Of a stretch of 64,000 bases of DNA, positions 27,501 to 35,500 are shown in pieces. The stretch covers positions 1-64,000 of the forward strand of contig JAUIRK010000473.1 in NCBI GenBank assembly GCA_030549495.1. The letters are read 5' to 3'. Source of the DNA: Nectonema munidae. Lineage: Eukaryota; Nematomorpha; Nectonematoida; Nectonematidae. Positions within the stretch are counted from its first letter, which is position 1; every line of letters begins with the position of its first letter. Under the pieces are notes generated by a model, which did not search any database, was not told where the DNA came from, and worked only from the letters and a program-made list of their open reading frames with translations. The position numbers and the translations under genes were made by a program.

Positions 27501-30500
27501 TAAAAGAAGGCATACTTATAGGTCCTCAAATTCGTAAACTTATAGCTGATAAAAATTTTGAAACAACAATGAATGAAAATGAACTAGCAGCTTGGCGGTA
27601 TTTTAAAGATGTATGCAAAGGTCTTTTGGGAAAGAAACAAGATGGCGAAAAAGAACTTATATTAAAAAACCTAATTAAAAGTTTAGGATGCAACATACGA
27701 CTAAAAGCACACTTTCTGCATTCTTATCTTTCTTTTTTCACAACAAACGGAGGAGATGTAAGTGATGAACATGGAGAAAGAATCATGGCATCCTCAATGG
27801 GAAAAAGATATAAAGGAAAATGAAGCACTGTTGATTTTTGTTGGAATCTTAAGCGGGACAACCCTGACACATCTTATAAACGAAAAACTAAATGCTACAA
27901 TAAAAACCTAAACTTTTCATTTCCGTTTCAAAATATATATATATTGAGGATCTAATTTGGAAAGAAAATTAATGTTCTAAAACGTCAACTTATATACAAG
28001 CAAGTACAATATAAAAAAAGCATTTTACATAAAATTGTGACGTGATGAGAAATTTTAATTATTAAATTGTGATTCCACACCCTTGATTTTGTCAAAAAAT
28101 GCCAGTTAGCTCTAAAATTTGTTGTACAGTGTTATTGAGCAAATATGAGAAGATTTGAAAAACACACTTAGAAAAAGAAAATGCCAAATATTTGAAGGAA
28201 ATGAAGAAGCCGTAATGAAGGTTTCTTCATTTGGAAAAGCTAGAAAAATGATATTAAAATTAAAAAAATTTTGTTTACAAAAAATTCTTAATGGTTGATC
28301 AACGTTCGTTGAAGCCAACGATGAATCTACCTCTAAGGATGACTAAAACTTGCACAAGAGGTTGCTAATTTTTTCTTTTAGATTCTAGCTGTCATGATTT
28401 ATTTATAAATTAAAATAGATTTTGTTTGTAGAAATAATTTTTTTACTTAACCCTTCTAATATGTTGAATAGCTAAGAGTCACTTTACGAACCCATATTGA
28501 AGAAGCTTTCCTGTGTATAGAAAATTAGGAATGAGAAAATTGCAAGGTAAAAATTTAACAATTTAGCTTATGCGTACTACGATAAAAAGTTTATCTTTGT
28601 ACGAGTGGTCACTCTCCATGGCAATTTGTCAACTTCACTCAAGTCATACCCCCAATCCATACACAACATAGCATGTTTTTCATCTTCATTTGTTCTCATA
28701 ATCACTCCTCAAAAACTAATGTTTACCATAGTGCGCATAAACTAGATTTTTCTCTAAAATGATAAGGGAAAATAGTTTCTAGTACTCATGGAATAAATGG
28801 ATTTTGTAAAACAATGATTATTATGCATAGATAAACAAGCGGGCCAATGTTTGCTTATGAAGCACAAAAAATATACAAAAATTCAGGTAGGGAACCTTGT
28901 AAAAACCTCGTCAGTAAATGAGTACGATGTTTACTTCGATTCTTCTTCTTTCGGAATCCTGTCTTTGATGAAGTTAAGGAGGAGGATGAACAAACTCATT
29001 CTGATTTTTTCTTCAGCTTTGTTAAAAATACTCAGCTGCCCTCCTTTCAAGTCCACCTTTACAGCTATATATTTCGTGAACCCACGTTTCGCCACTGGAA
29101 GCAGAGATATCTTCAAATGGATATTTAGTCAAACAGCCTTTTCTTCGAGACATGTTAGACAGCCAAAAGCTATAGGCTTTTTATATTTATCTAAACTGCT
29201 TAATTATAAGATATTAAAGAAATAATATATAAGTGGGTTTACCTTTTTAGTAATTTTGCTGATAGGTTGGTTACCCTTTGTTGTTGTTGTAGTTGTTAGC
29301 CCCTAGATTAACCATCTCTATATGAGTATAATCTATCAGTTCAAAACAAAGCTTTGTTTAAACTGAGAAAGTATTTCCATAAAAGCAAGTACTCTCTGGG
29401 AAAAGTGTAGAATTTTGTTACACTTTCAGCAGCAGCGATAAACCAGTGTAGTTTGAGCCAACCCGCACAAATCCACCATAAGGTACTGCTATATATAGAT
29501 ATGTGTTGGTCTCCCAACTGGTAAGCGTTAGTAATTCATTCGTGGAATTTTGGACAAGAGCATTTAGTAATTCAGTTGGTTACACTTAATCGTTGAGAAA
29601 CCTTACTGACTCATTAGGGAAAATGAAGACACGATCGTTTACTAATTTACTTAGTAAGTGGAACTAATATTTTTTCTCACACTAAAAAATGTAGTAGCTG
29701 CTAGTATCATAAAGCGAACCTTTATATAGCTTTAATTCTAATTATTAAGTTTTATATCCATTTTAATAAAGTGTTTAATCATTTTATTTATTGTACTTTA
29801 TTTTAATACGTTAGTTCCTTTTACAAAAATTTGAAGTAAAATCTTTCTTTCACGATTATAATTTCAATATATTATATATATATAGAGAGAGAGAGAGAGA
29901 TTGTTCGCTTTTAACAAAACATCCATTCGACGAAATGTCCCGCCACCATATATTCTAAGTTTTCCTCTTTTTCTACAAATTTACCCTGAAATGCTCTATA
30001 TTTCACCTATATTATATATATATATGGAATTAGGAAGAAAAGAATCCAGAAAACTATTTATGAATAAATTTTATAATACCTTGTGGAAATAAATAGTCTT
30101 AATTATTTAAATCATTACAATAAGTGCATTTTTAAGAATGAGTTTTACGCCAAGTTTAGAACATATAAATGACATTGTTTTTTGAGCACTTTTTCAGTGT
30201 TGTAGAATTTTTGTTCAGAATTAAAATTTTGAGAGTAAGAACGAGGCGTATTTATTGTGGTTAACGTTAAGGCTTACCGTTAGGACCACTTTTGGTGAAA
30301 TAATAGTCGATAATGGGAAACCTTTTTCCGAAAATAAACTAATCTATGGTTAAGAAGAAATAACACGTGAAGTGTAAAAATACTTTTCTCCTTAGCCCAT
30401 TAAGTCCCAATGCTCCCATTTGGGAACATAAGTAATTTCATCTTCGTCTGCGTTTTTTTAGATATCGTCTGATTTCTATGGTACTTAATGGGTTAATTAA

Positions 30501-30814
30501 AGTTTGGTATCTTATTTTTAAAAAACATTGATAAAGTTACTAAAGTGAAAAAGGAATATTTTGACATAACCCTAATTTTTTTATTTCTAAATAAAGAAGT
30601 AGGTATTCTTATCTTTTTTTGTCAAAAGTTCATTATTCACGAACTTTTCCATTTTTGTCAGCTAGAGAACAGAGTGGCGGAGTGTAAAGAGCACTTTGAA
30701 ATGGTCTCCTTGAATGTGCGCAAAGAAATTAGCAAGTTCGAAAAGGAAAGGATTAAAGAATTCAAGAGCATGTTCATTAACTATTTAGAAGAAGTTATGA
30801 AAAAACAACAACAG
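12487..30814 (+). CDS. Snx1/2: Sorting nexin 1/2-like retromer SNX-BAR protein (gene span, nine visible exons)
   Basis: SNX1 and SNX2 are membrane-bending partners of retromer: the PX domain binds phosphoinositides on endosomes and the BAR domain dimerises to tubulate the membrane for cargo recycling. Visible exons are 12487-12575, 12635-12757, 15257-15398, 15496-15532, 16823-17015, 20667-20760, 21424-21615, 26711-26874 and 30662-30814, all with AG acceptors, GT donors and compatible phases. Together they give about 395 residues, against about 520 in vertebrate SNX2. The best matching stretch, ASVEALAHHRK joined to ELCQNTAAFAKSAAMLG, is almost vertebrate SNX2. Missing are the initiating exon(s) and the final exon, which should encode the conserved KYWEAFLPEAK end. 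Introns range from 59 bases to 5.1 kb and hold many transposons. The gene runs toward the palindrome that begins at 32,504. Confidence 0.93.
12635..12757 (+). CDS. Snx1/2: Snx1/2 exon, start of PX domain
   Basis: After a TTTTTCAG acceptor it reads PQNPDISPSIPLSKSED and then KISILEYQKVGEGIFSAYVV. This matches the first PX strands of SNX2 ([24 protein letters not shown]). The intron before it is only 59 bases. The donor is uncertain: TATAAA|GTTTTA at 12,757 and ATC|GTAATT at 12,769 are both in phase 0 with the next exon. I chose the first as closer to family length, though it lacks a consensus donor. Confidence 0.8.
13002..13837. mobile_element. Non-autonomous DNA transposon with CAAAACGGCCAAAA termini
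   Basis: The left end is GGTGCCTGGTCAAAACGG followed by several AAAACGGCCAAAAACC-type repeats. The right end is the inverse (GGCCGTTTTGACTAGGAACC). The flanks CGCTGAAT (12,994-13,001) and CGTTGAAT (13,838-13,845) form an 8-base target duplication with one mismatch. No transposase ORF. An internal near-palindrome at about 13,145-13,195 repeats ATCACTATAAA(A/G)TCAC. The element lies in a Snx1/2 intron. Confidence 0.8.
14290..14570. mobile_element. GGAGTC-type hAT-like MITE, copy 2
   Basis: A perfect 8-base duplication CAAATAAG flanks it (14,282-14,289 and 14,571-14,578). The left end contains CTGTGGAGTCGGAGTC and the right end, inverted, CAGGGTTGAGGAGTCG. It is 281 bases long with no coding frame. 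The 8-base duplication and the CAGGG terminus point to mobilisation by a hAT-type transposase. Confidence 0.85.
15257..15398 (+). CDS. Snx1/2: Snx1/2 exon, PX core with phosphoinositide-binding motif
   Basis: Encodes TKNPQFKSDEIIVLRRFSDF, then LGLHEKLESKYLSSGRIVPP and PPEKNIV. RRFSDF is the PX signature whose first arginines contact the 3-phosphate of PtdIns3P, and the PPPPEK run is the proline-rich PX loop. The acceptor is TTTTTGTTTGAAG|ACC; the donor GTTG|GTATTT leaves phase 1. Confidence 0.95.
15496..15532 (+). CDS. Snx1/2: Snx1/2 short exon, PX helix
   Basis: A 37-base exon between TTTTTCAG and AAAG|GTAACA encoding DEFIKHRKHALER once joined, matching EFVEKRRAALER of SNX2. It keeps the basic residues of the second phosphoinositide-contacting helix. 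Compared with SNX2, about 13 residues of the loop just before it (GMTKVKVGKEDSS) are absent. Either the loop is shorter here or a microexon lies in the ~100-base intron upstream; I saw no convincing one. Confidence 0.88.
16823..17015 (+). CDS. Snx1/2: Snx1/2 exon, PX end and PX-BAR linker
   Basis: Encodes FLNRLASNELFCHDPDFIAF and LQTDGELPKSTQTAMLSTNS, then KILNQIGDKANKMSYKMEDS. This matches [39 protein letters not shown] and the amphipathic linker helix (VNKAADAVNKMTIKMNESD) of SNX2, which helps membrane insertion in SNX-BAR proteins. Acceptor TTTAAAG, donor CAG|GTATTC, phase 0. Confidence 0.95.
17347..18542 (+). mobile_element. 1.2-kb DNA transposon with terminal inverted repeats and a transposase-like ORF
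   Basis: The left terminus CGGGGTGTCTACC and the inverted right terminus CAGGATGTCTACC form a 13-base TIR. The six bases TGAAAG lie immediately outside both ends (17,341-17,346 and 18,543-18,548). The word CTTAAAAACCTCTTGAAT appears near both ends in the same orientation. The element carries one ORF (17,886-18,377). It sits in the Snx1/2 intron 17,016-20,666. A 6-base duplication is unusual for hAT (8 bases), so the superfamily is left open. Confidence 0.8.
17886..18377 (+). CDS. Transposase C-terminal fragment, hAT-like, with coiled tail
   Basis: 163 codons. Residues ~30-60 read VVCIVLTLFHGNASVERSFL then INKECLSENVYESTLVGRRR. The HGNASVERSF...NKE pattern resembles the C-terminal hAT dimerisation region of many arthropod transposase-like proteins (SHGNAxVERGFSVNKE). 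After about residue 110 the chain becomes very Lys/Glu-rich (KFRKEIKRKMEMDLKELEEK) and is probably a coiled coil. The DDE catalytic core is missing, so this is a truncated copy or an internally deleted element. It is flanked by the TIRs of the element above. Confidence 0.7.
   Translation: MFQQKLQKINVFWNQIFKLIDEDSEELKKVVCIVLTLFHGNASVERSFLINKECLSENVYESTLVGRRRVYDHLQAVEGIQNTIIDKKLILSVGNAKALYKDALDKKQIEVNAEKFRKEIKRKMEMDLKELEEKRKKILRDGTDEITKIDQEAKLIKSNLSQS
19040..19168. mobile_element. TTAA-flanked MITE, copy A
   Basis: 129 bases with ends CCCATTTAAG and, inverted, CCCATTTACG, and TTAA at the right flank (TTTA at the left). The core carries GCAGACGA several times and TTCCAAAATAGGAAC. TTAA duplications with CCC... 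termini are the hallmark of piggyBac-type insertion. It is in inverse orientation to copy B, about 480 bases away. Confidence 0.8.
19650..19778. mobile_element. TTAA-flanked MITE, copy B
   Basis: The same 129-base family as copy A, reversed, with an intact TTAA on both sides (19,646-19,649 and 19,779-19,782). Contains CATCTTCGTCTGC and CGTCTGC repeats. Copies A and B bracket about 480 bases of intron DNA and could fold together in the transcript. Confidence 0.85.
20095..20388 (-). other. Unassigned intronic open frame
   Basis: A 97-codon minus-strand frame with a plausible mix of residues (MERQFIGMFHMCGNLEKDLP, YRHEATILVDHF, SYVLLPKNKFFI). It resembles part of a transposase-like protein, but I cannot name the family. 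It lies inside a Snx1/2 intron on the opposite strand and could be a decayed transposon fragment. Confidence 0.3.
20667..20760 (+). CDS. Snx1/2: Snx1/2 exon, first BAR helix
   Basis: After a long T-run and CAG it encodes WFEDITIQIESLNTQMKKLY then ASVEALAHHRK, corresponding to WFEEKQQQFENLDQQLRKLHVSVEALVCHRK of SNX2. The preceding intron of 3.65 kb contains a 1.2-kb transposon and two TTAA-flanked MITEs. Confidence 0.95.
21424..21615 (+). CDS. Snx1/2: Snx1/2 exon, central BAR helix
   Basis: Encodes ELCQNTAAFAKSAAMLGNIE then EHTGLSRVLSQLAELEEKMV and a less conserved DFALGGVADADYYILCETIK. The first two thirds nearly match SNX2. The intron after it (21,616-26,710) is the longest of the gene and is loaded with transposon remnants. 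Confidence 0.96.
21616..23603. other. Snx1/2 intron, no feature recognised
   Basis: About 2 kb of A/T-rich intron. The open frame at 23,117-23,404 shows no motif. Nothing else is supported. Confidence 0.5.
23750..24372 (+). mobile_element. Broken LINE reverse transcriptase fragment
   Basis: Plus-strand translation near 23,780 gives GVLFFLDIEKA and, after a one-base frame change at about 23,813, FDTIDWNVVYDCMEKRKVPR KIINTW. This is the non-LTR RT motif (F-L-D-I-E-K-A-F-D). After an unrelated ~330-base insertion a later piece reads IVEGGLHQGFAKIPFLF, matching the following RT motif (rGlpQGs.lSP.LF). No YxDD is seen. It is a decayed copy with an internal insertion; the clade is uncertain. Confidence 0.7.
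24400..24650. repeat. (GTT)n-headed segment, possible LINE/SINE tail
   Basis: Begins with (GTT)5 and continues as a segment clearly richer in G and C than its surroundings (TGGCCGCATCATTT, AAGCTGCCCCCACATC, AGGGATGTGTGTAAGTG). On the minus strand this would end in (AAC)n, a common 3' tail of non-LTR elements. A second (GTT)n start lies at 29,277. The assignment is tentative. Confidence 0.35.
24677..24742. repeat. Dispersed repeat, copy 1
   Basis: The words TTTGCTCAGATTTC, TTCGATTTGG and TTAAAATGTATATTAAAAA occur here and again in the same order at 26,994-27,059, with about 90% identity by eye. It is probably an unrecognised transposon end. Confidence 0.6.
24881..25132 (+). mobile_element. 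hAT transposase C-terminal (dimerisation) fragment
   Basis: The frame reads WKEKSPYFATLSVVAHNVIC then IMATSGSSEPSFSLARHLIS and ARSDLKSPTVDHILFLTSLF. This is the classic hAT C-terminal motif: W...YP.L...A...L..PASSA.SER.FS.A......R..L.......LLFL. The usual SER arginine is replaced (SSEPSF). Nothing upstream encodes the catalytic domain, so it is a fragment inside the Snx1/2 intron 21,616-26,710. Confidence 0.85.
25133..26710. other. Snx1/2 intron, no feature recognised
   Basis: AT-rich intron. The minus-strand frame at 25,152-25,388 has no motif. Around 26,205-26,270 the word ATATGAATCACT is repeated. Nothing else is seen. Confidence 0.5.
26711..26874 (+). CDS. Snx1/2: Snx1/2 exon, BAR helix 2
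   Basis: Acceptor TTTTGTTTAG|GA completes a glycine codon. The exon then reads LISVIRRILYERIKAYQNIQ and LAKKQESDSSSAYLNRTGKA, ending KPEIKE at GAA|GTATTT. It aligns with [39 protein letters not shown]...KPDK of SNX2. About eight residues seen in SNX2 between this and the next exon are absent. Confidence 0.9.
26994..27059. repeat. Dispersed repeat, copy 2
   Basis: Second copy of the 24,677-24,742 repeat, here starting about 120 bases after Snx1/2 exon 26,711-26,874 and in the same orientation. Confidence 0.6.
27389..27910 (+). pseudogene. Fragment of an arthropod repetitive protein family of unknown function
   Basis: The open frame 27,389-27,823 reads KISDAKIKEGILIGPQIRKL, NENELAAWRYFKDVCKGLLG, NLIKSLGCNIRLKAHFLHSY and GDVSDEHGERI. 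From memory this is a family widespread in arthropod predicted proteomes (KEGIFVGPQIR...AW.SF..V...FLG...LHSHLDFFP.N.G..S.E.GERFHQDI), probably spread by a mobile element. The downstream part of the family (ADYCWxLKRD) can still be followed to about 27,910, but the frame is no longer intact. The N-terminal half is absent. It has no role in Snx1/2, whose intron contains it. Confidence 0.6.
28851..29225. other. Unassigned intronic open frames
   Basis: Open on both strands (28,851-29,225 plus; 28,931-29,116 minus). The base mix is less AT-biased than its neighbours and no motif is recognised. Possibly part of an unknown mobile element; a function cannot be claimed. Confidence 0.3.
29277..29530 (-). 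repeat. Possible SINE-like element with (CAA)n tail
   Basis: On the minus strand the segment ends in (CAA)n at 29,295-29,277, following about 230 bases of comparatively GC-rich sequence. That includes GGTTGGCTCAAAC, which is reminiscent of a polymerase III B box. No clear A box or duplication was found. Confidence 0.3.
29868..29901. repeat. (TA)n(GA)n microsatellite
   Basis: A short ATATATATAT run passing directly into GAGAGAGAGAGAGAGA. A simple repeat. Confidence 0.8.
30396..30492. mobile_element. TTAA-flanked MITE, copy C (internally deleted)
   Basis: Ends CCCATTAAGTCCC and inverted CCCATTAAGTACC, with TTAA on the right and TTAG on the left. It lacks about 33 bases of the middle seen in the copy at 43,649-43,780 and otherwise matches it. 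It lies 170 bases upstream of a Snx1/2 exon. Confidence 0.85.
30662..30814 (+). CDS. Snx1/2: Snx1/2 exon, last visible BAR segment
   Basis: Acceptor TTTTTGTCAG, then LENRVAECKEHFEMVSLNVR and KEISKFEKERIKEFKSMFIN, ending YLEEVMKKQQQ at CAG|GTTTTT. This matches IRKEVGRFEKERVKDFKTVIIKYLESLVQTQQQ of SNX2, where the protein continues LIKYWEAFLPEAKAI and stops. No exon for that ending was found between here and the palindrome edge at 32,504. Confidence 0.95.
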
Positions 30815-31202
30815 GTTTTTAAATTTAACAATTAGACATTCTTTTGTCGGATGTATATAATCCCTCGGATACATATGTGGGCTCAAATTTCATTTTTTTT
30901 TTTGAATTTTTCATTGAAATACTTCAAGTATTTTCCTTAAATTATTTGTTTTGGACCTTATGATAGTTAAAGATTTAAATTTAAATTAAAAATGATAATT
31001 TGGTAAATACTTAATTTCATGTCAATCAAAGTTAGGCTTCATCATAAAAAAAATAAAATGATAACTTATTTACTATTTTTGTTATTATTTCAATTATAGT
31101 CTCATCTATAATAATATACTTAAACAATCATGTTTATTTCTAGTTTTTGTTTTAAAATTCAATCGCGTATTCATCTATACTGAAAAAAATGAAACAAAAT
31201 TA
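30815..31202. other. Sequence after the last visible Snx1/2 exon
   Basis: Very AT-rich, starting with the donor of exon 30,662-30,814. No terminal exon, stop or poly(A) context for Snx1/2 is recognisable here. Confidence 0.5.
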
Positions 31203-31989
31203 TGCAGTCAGACCTCGTTTATCTGACAACCCCTCTAACCGAAACACCACTAACTGTAACCGATATTTTTTATGTTTTCTCCCCCGTTATGTCCACATTC
31301 ACATTCCGACACCCACGCGAACTGATTTCTTTTAAACATGGTTGTAGAGTATGTTAATCCGACAAACAAAATATTAAAATTAAAATTGAAGGTAAGCTGT
31401 TCTATTATAAGTTTATTAATATCCAAAAGATAAGTAAAAGAACTTCTTGTTAGGGACAAAGATTTCAAAAATGGTATATATTTTGCTTCACCGATGAAGT
31501 TTTTTCAATCAAGATCGTTACTGAGTGAAGTAGAAAGAGTGGACAACAGATTACAAAAAATCTTTTGTCCATTCCTACTTCATTCAACAACAGTCTTGTT
31601 TGAAAAAGCTTCATTGGTGAAGCGAAATATATAACATTTTAAAAAATTTTGTTCCTAATAAAAAGCTCTTTTACTTATTTTTTGAAGTTTAATAAACAAA
31701 ATATTAAAATGTTATTTTTCAAAATACATTTTTAAGATTGACTGTGAGTGCTTGCTCACAGAATAAGTTCAATATTTTCCATATGTTTGTCCAGTTGATA
31801 CCTAAAAATAATGCATTAGCGATGCAATAGTTTTTTTAATCTTCATGTCTCTTTGATGTAGGATAGGAGTTGAAGTAATCATTTGTGATAGGCATATTTC
31901 TTTATAAATTTAATACACTGGTAGAAATTTCGTTAATCCAACAAGAATATGTGTGAAAGCGACAGTGTACGATAAACGAGGTCTGGTTG
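31203..31989. mobile_element. pogo/Tc1-like element with GACCTCGTTTATC termini
   Basis: The left end reads TGCAGTCAGACCTCGTTTAT and the right end, inverted, CAACCAGACCTCGTTTATCG. Both are flanked by TA (31,201-31,202 and 31,990-31,991). The CAG...ACCTCGTTTATC motif and the TA target are typical of pogo/Tigger-type elements. No transposase is left, and a separate hairpin element has inserted in the middle. Confidence 0.7.
31364..31710. mobile_element. Nested foldback element inside the pogo-like copy
   Basis: Bases around 31,410-31,535 pair with 31,563-31,690. Shared words include AAGTAAAAGA and TTCACC(A/G)ATGAAG(C/T)TTTTTC. A 17-base direct repeat, AAACAAAATATTAAAAT, brackets it at 31,364-31,380 and 31,694-31,710. 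It is a MITE-like hairpin with no coding frame. Confidence 0.7.
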
Positions 31990-32217
31990 TATTGCATTGT
32001 TCTCGTTTTTGTTTTAACTTGATTGAGATCATAAAAATTGACAAGTAATTTCAACTTTTGTTCTTGTAAATCAGATGAGTACAAATTAATGCTATAAATG
32101 GACAAAAAATTTCTCAAAATAATATTTTGCCTTCTTTTTTGATCACAAATTCTTTATCAGAGTAAAATACAAAAAGAGCAAATAAATTATGGCTTTAAGG
32201 GAACAATAATAATTTTG

Positions 32218-32397
32218 ATAAACAAAAAAACTTTATAAATTTGTTAGGGTCGCTTTAAAAGAAATAAAGGTATCCTAACCAGTTTCGGCAAGAGAGTGCC
32301 TTCTCAAGATAAATGAATATTTTATTCAGTCTCTTGCCGAAACTGGTTAGGATATCTTGGCCTCCCAATAAATTTTACAAATTTTATTTGTTTATGA
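32218..32397. repeat. 180-base hairpin MITE next to the palindrome edge
   Basis: The inner stem is nearly perfect (TATCCTAACCAGTTTCGGCA pairing with TGCCGAAACTGGTTAGGATA), over ~28 bases with a ~34-base loop. The outer arms pair imperfectly (ATAAACAAA... with ...TTTGTTTAT). It ends about 105 bases before the left palindrome arm begins and is not seen in the right arm inside the window. Confidence 0.75.
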
Positions 32398-32503
32398 CAT
32401 TATCACAAAATGAATATTTATTGAATAATATTTTCATTTGAAATGATTAGTTTCATTCCCGACATTTTTATTAACAGAGATTACACGATATGTCAAGGTG
32501 ATT

Positions 32504-35500
32504 GACGTACAACAATATTGCACGGAACTATTTTTGATTTTAAAAGCCTAGTTTTACTGCAAAGCAAATTGCATGAAACTTTCATACGCGTAAAGGATGT
32601 TGAGAATTGCATTCAATTCATCTTTGACATTTTTGCTTCATTTAGATCGTTAAGCTTTGGGAAGCGTTTTTACCTGAAATTGATTCGAACATCTGAGCAC
32701 GCGTCATCCACTTTCAAATTTAATTACTCTTCAACACACATACACGAATAGAATTTATATATACGTGTGTATGTGTGCATATTACTATTAATATCTTTTT
32801 ACTTTATTATGATGTATCTGTTATACTCTTTGTTGAGCGAGTTTTGACAATTTTCCTGTTGGCAATTTTGCAGTGCTCTTAAAGTGTTTGCACGGCATGC
32901 AGAATTGCGAATCACTAACTGCACCATGGTGGGTGATGTCTTCTCAATTCGTATGCACTGTAGTGTGTAGCCGATGAGAGCTTGTCGTAATTAAATATTC
33001 ATTATTCATGATTTATCAACGTTTAGTGTTAATTATTTCAATTTTTAGAAATCATCACATTTTATTTATGAAAAGCGCACTTTCTTTTATCTTTCTGATT
33101 ATATATATATATATGTATATCACTAATATTTTATATTTATTAATTCTGACTTTTGAAATAAACTTTTTTCAAATTTATGCCACTCTAAATTTTTTGAGAG
33201 GGAAAGAAAGCCTGATGCAGTCGTTATCCTAGCATTCCATTTTATGTGATTTTTAGTTGTGTGTTGCTATGATTGTAAATCTGTTTGAATTTTTTGTTTT
33301 GATATGCGCATTGGCTATTAATGTAGCAAACGCTCTCATCTGAAAAATGATTTATTTTTATTAGTTTGCTCGAAGCCATAATAATGCGTTCTACTAGTAT
33401 TTTTTAATACATTTATGAACATTTAATTTTTCCTTTATGCATTAAATGTATTTTAGTGTTTTATACGTGTGTTCAAGGTGAAATTCTTAATAGATAGGAT
33501 ATGATATCTTTTTTCCCACTTTTTAATGTCATAGAATTTAATTTACATCAACTTTGACTATAATGAATGCGTATTAAAAGAGCAAGATTTGCAATGGAAA
33601 ATATTTCTATACTTGAAGCACATGTTAAAATTAACAGCTTGAAGTAAGGCTTTCGTCTTGCGCATTCTGTCTTATTGGCTAAGGCCTGGTTTAGTTAAAT
33701 CGCTGTCTTTGATTTAAAGACCTCAACTCATATTCAATTTTTGCTTTCAACAAAGAGGCGTCTGCTTGAGTTTCTGATGTTCCCATAAAATATTTCCTAG
33801 AGAAATTTATTATATTTAAAAAAAAATTATTGGCCTCCATATCTAAAATCTGTATTTAAAACCTAAAATTACACAAGACCATTTTTTAAAGCTAAACTTT
33901 TTAAAAAAAATATTTTGAAAAAAACGTTGATCTTATCTTGTTTCAACGAACTTTATTATCAACAAATTTGCTTGCATTGTATAAAACTAAATTATTAATT
34001 TTTTTATTGAGTCATTTGCCAGAGCCAGAAGAAAAGAACCCTTTTAATTCTCGAGCAGGAGCTTTAATGCATATGGTATCTGATGATTATTGTTTGTGTC
34101 CAAAGTTTAACATTTTTGAAACTTTTTTTTATTTCAAACTCAAAGACAAGGAAGTAACTAATTAGCATTATTTCTTTCTTAACCTCAATCTCAACTTTGT
34201 ATGAAAAATGTCCACAGCTTTAAAAAATTTTATGGAAACTTTGAGGGATGTTATTGATTTTTTTAAAGTTTTTTTTTCTTTTATGATAATTATACCAGTT
34301 ATTATTTATAAAAAATTGAACTATTTCGATCTAACTTATGCTTTATATAAATTGATAAATAATTCTTATACGCAAATGCAAGAATTTAATTTGATATAAA
34401 TACTAATATAGAAAAGAATAAACACTTATTGACTATTTCATGTTAGTGAGAATTCCAGAGAAATTTCAAAAATTTCATGCAAAGTTTCTTGGATTACCCG
34501 AATCAAACTCTAATATAATGGTTTCGCGTTTATCGTTGTTTATGTGAAAGGGAGAGAGAACAAGCTATAGATGGGGGAGATAATTAAAGTACTTTTTCCA
34601 AAACACTTAGAAAGAGGTGAGAATGATGAAGTTGAGGGCGAGCAATTAAGTGCTAATTTATGAGATAAGAGATGAAAAAAACAATTACAAAATATAATGA
34701 AAAGACTACTCCTGAAAAGGGAGTGGACACGCCTATAATAGGTTGAAGATCTCTACTGGCTTAAATTTTAGATACTTTCGTTAAAAAAGTTTTTTTATAT
34801 GCACATCTTGACGTATCATTTCGAGATGCGTTATTGTCAAGTAATAGGTTGAAGATCGTTACCTATAATTGATTCTGAATTCTTGCGATCAAGTAAGTTC
34901 ACGCTTGGACTTAGAAGTCATGAAATTGGCTCTTTGATGTTTGTTTCGAGTGAATCATTTATTGGGATAATTCAGAAACTAAGGAACCATTTGGCTGCTT
35001 TTATTACAATGTATGGGAAAAGTCATTTCAGAAATTATATAAGACGCCAAAATTAGCATAGCGATTCTTTGGAATGAATTTTGGCACATATTGTGATCAA
35101 AAGAGTGAAATGGCTCACGATCTTGGTTTAGTGTACTTACGTAGTAAGTTCTATGGAAAGAGTTAGTAAATAAATAAGATTGCAAAAATCGACTAAATAG
35201 TTGATTGCATTTTGAGCTAACTTGAACAGATATGTGCTTAAAATAGCTTCAATAATGGATTCCCTGTTACTGTTTTGGGGTAATTATGAAGAAAATAGGC
35301 GTGCACTTTCTTTAATATGTATAAATATTGGGAAATTGTATATTCGAGAATTTGTTACTTGAGTAAATTTCTTTGACGCCAAAATCGTTCTTTTTATTAA
35401 TGGCCAGTCATTTCAAGAAAAAAGTTTTCAACTGATGCAAACCAAGAAACATCTATTCATATAGATTAAGTGATTTAATATTAAATTTTATGAAGAAGTT

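Noticed and set aside
33938-34399. Two plus-strand open frames (75 and 63 codons)
   Set aside because: Preserved in both arms only because the arms are near-identical; no motif or splice signals convinced me.
35325-35375. KYWE-like translation considered as the missing last Snx1/2 exon
   Set aside because: There is no AG acceptor before it and the residues after KYWE do not resemble FLPEAK.
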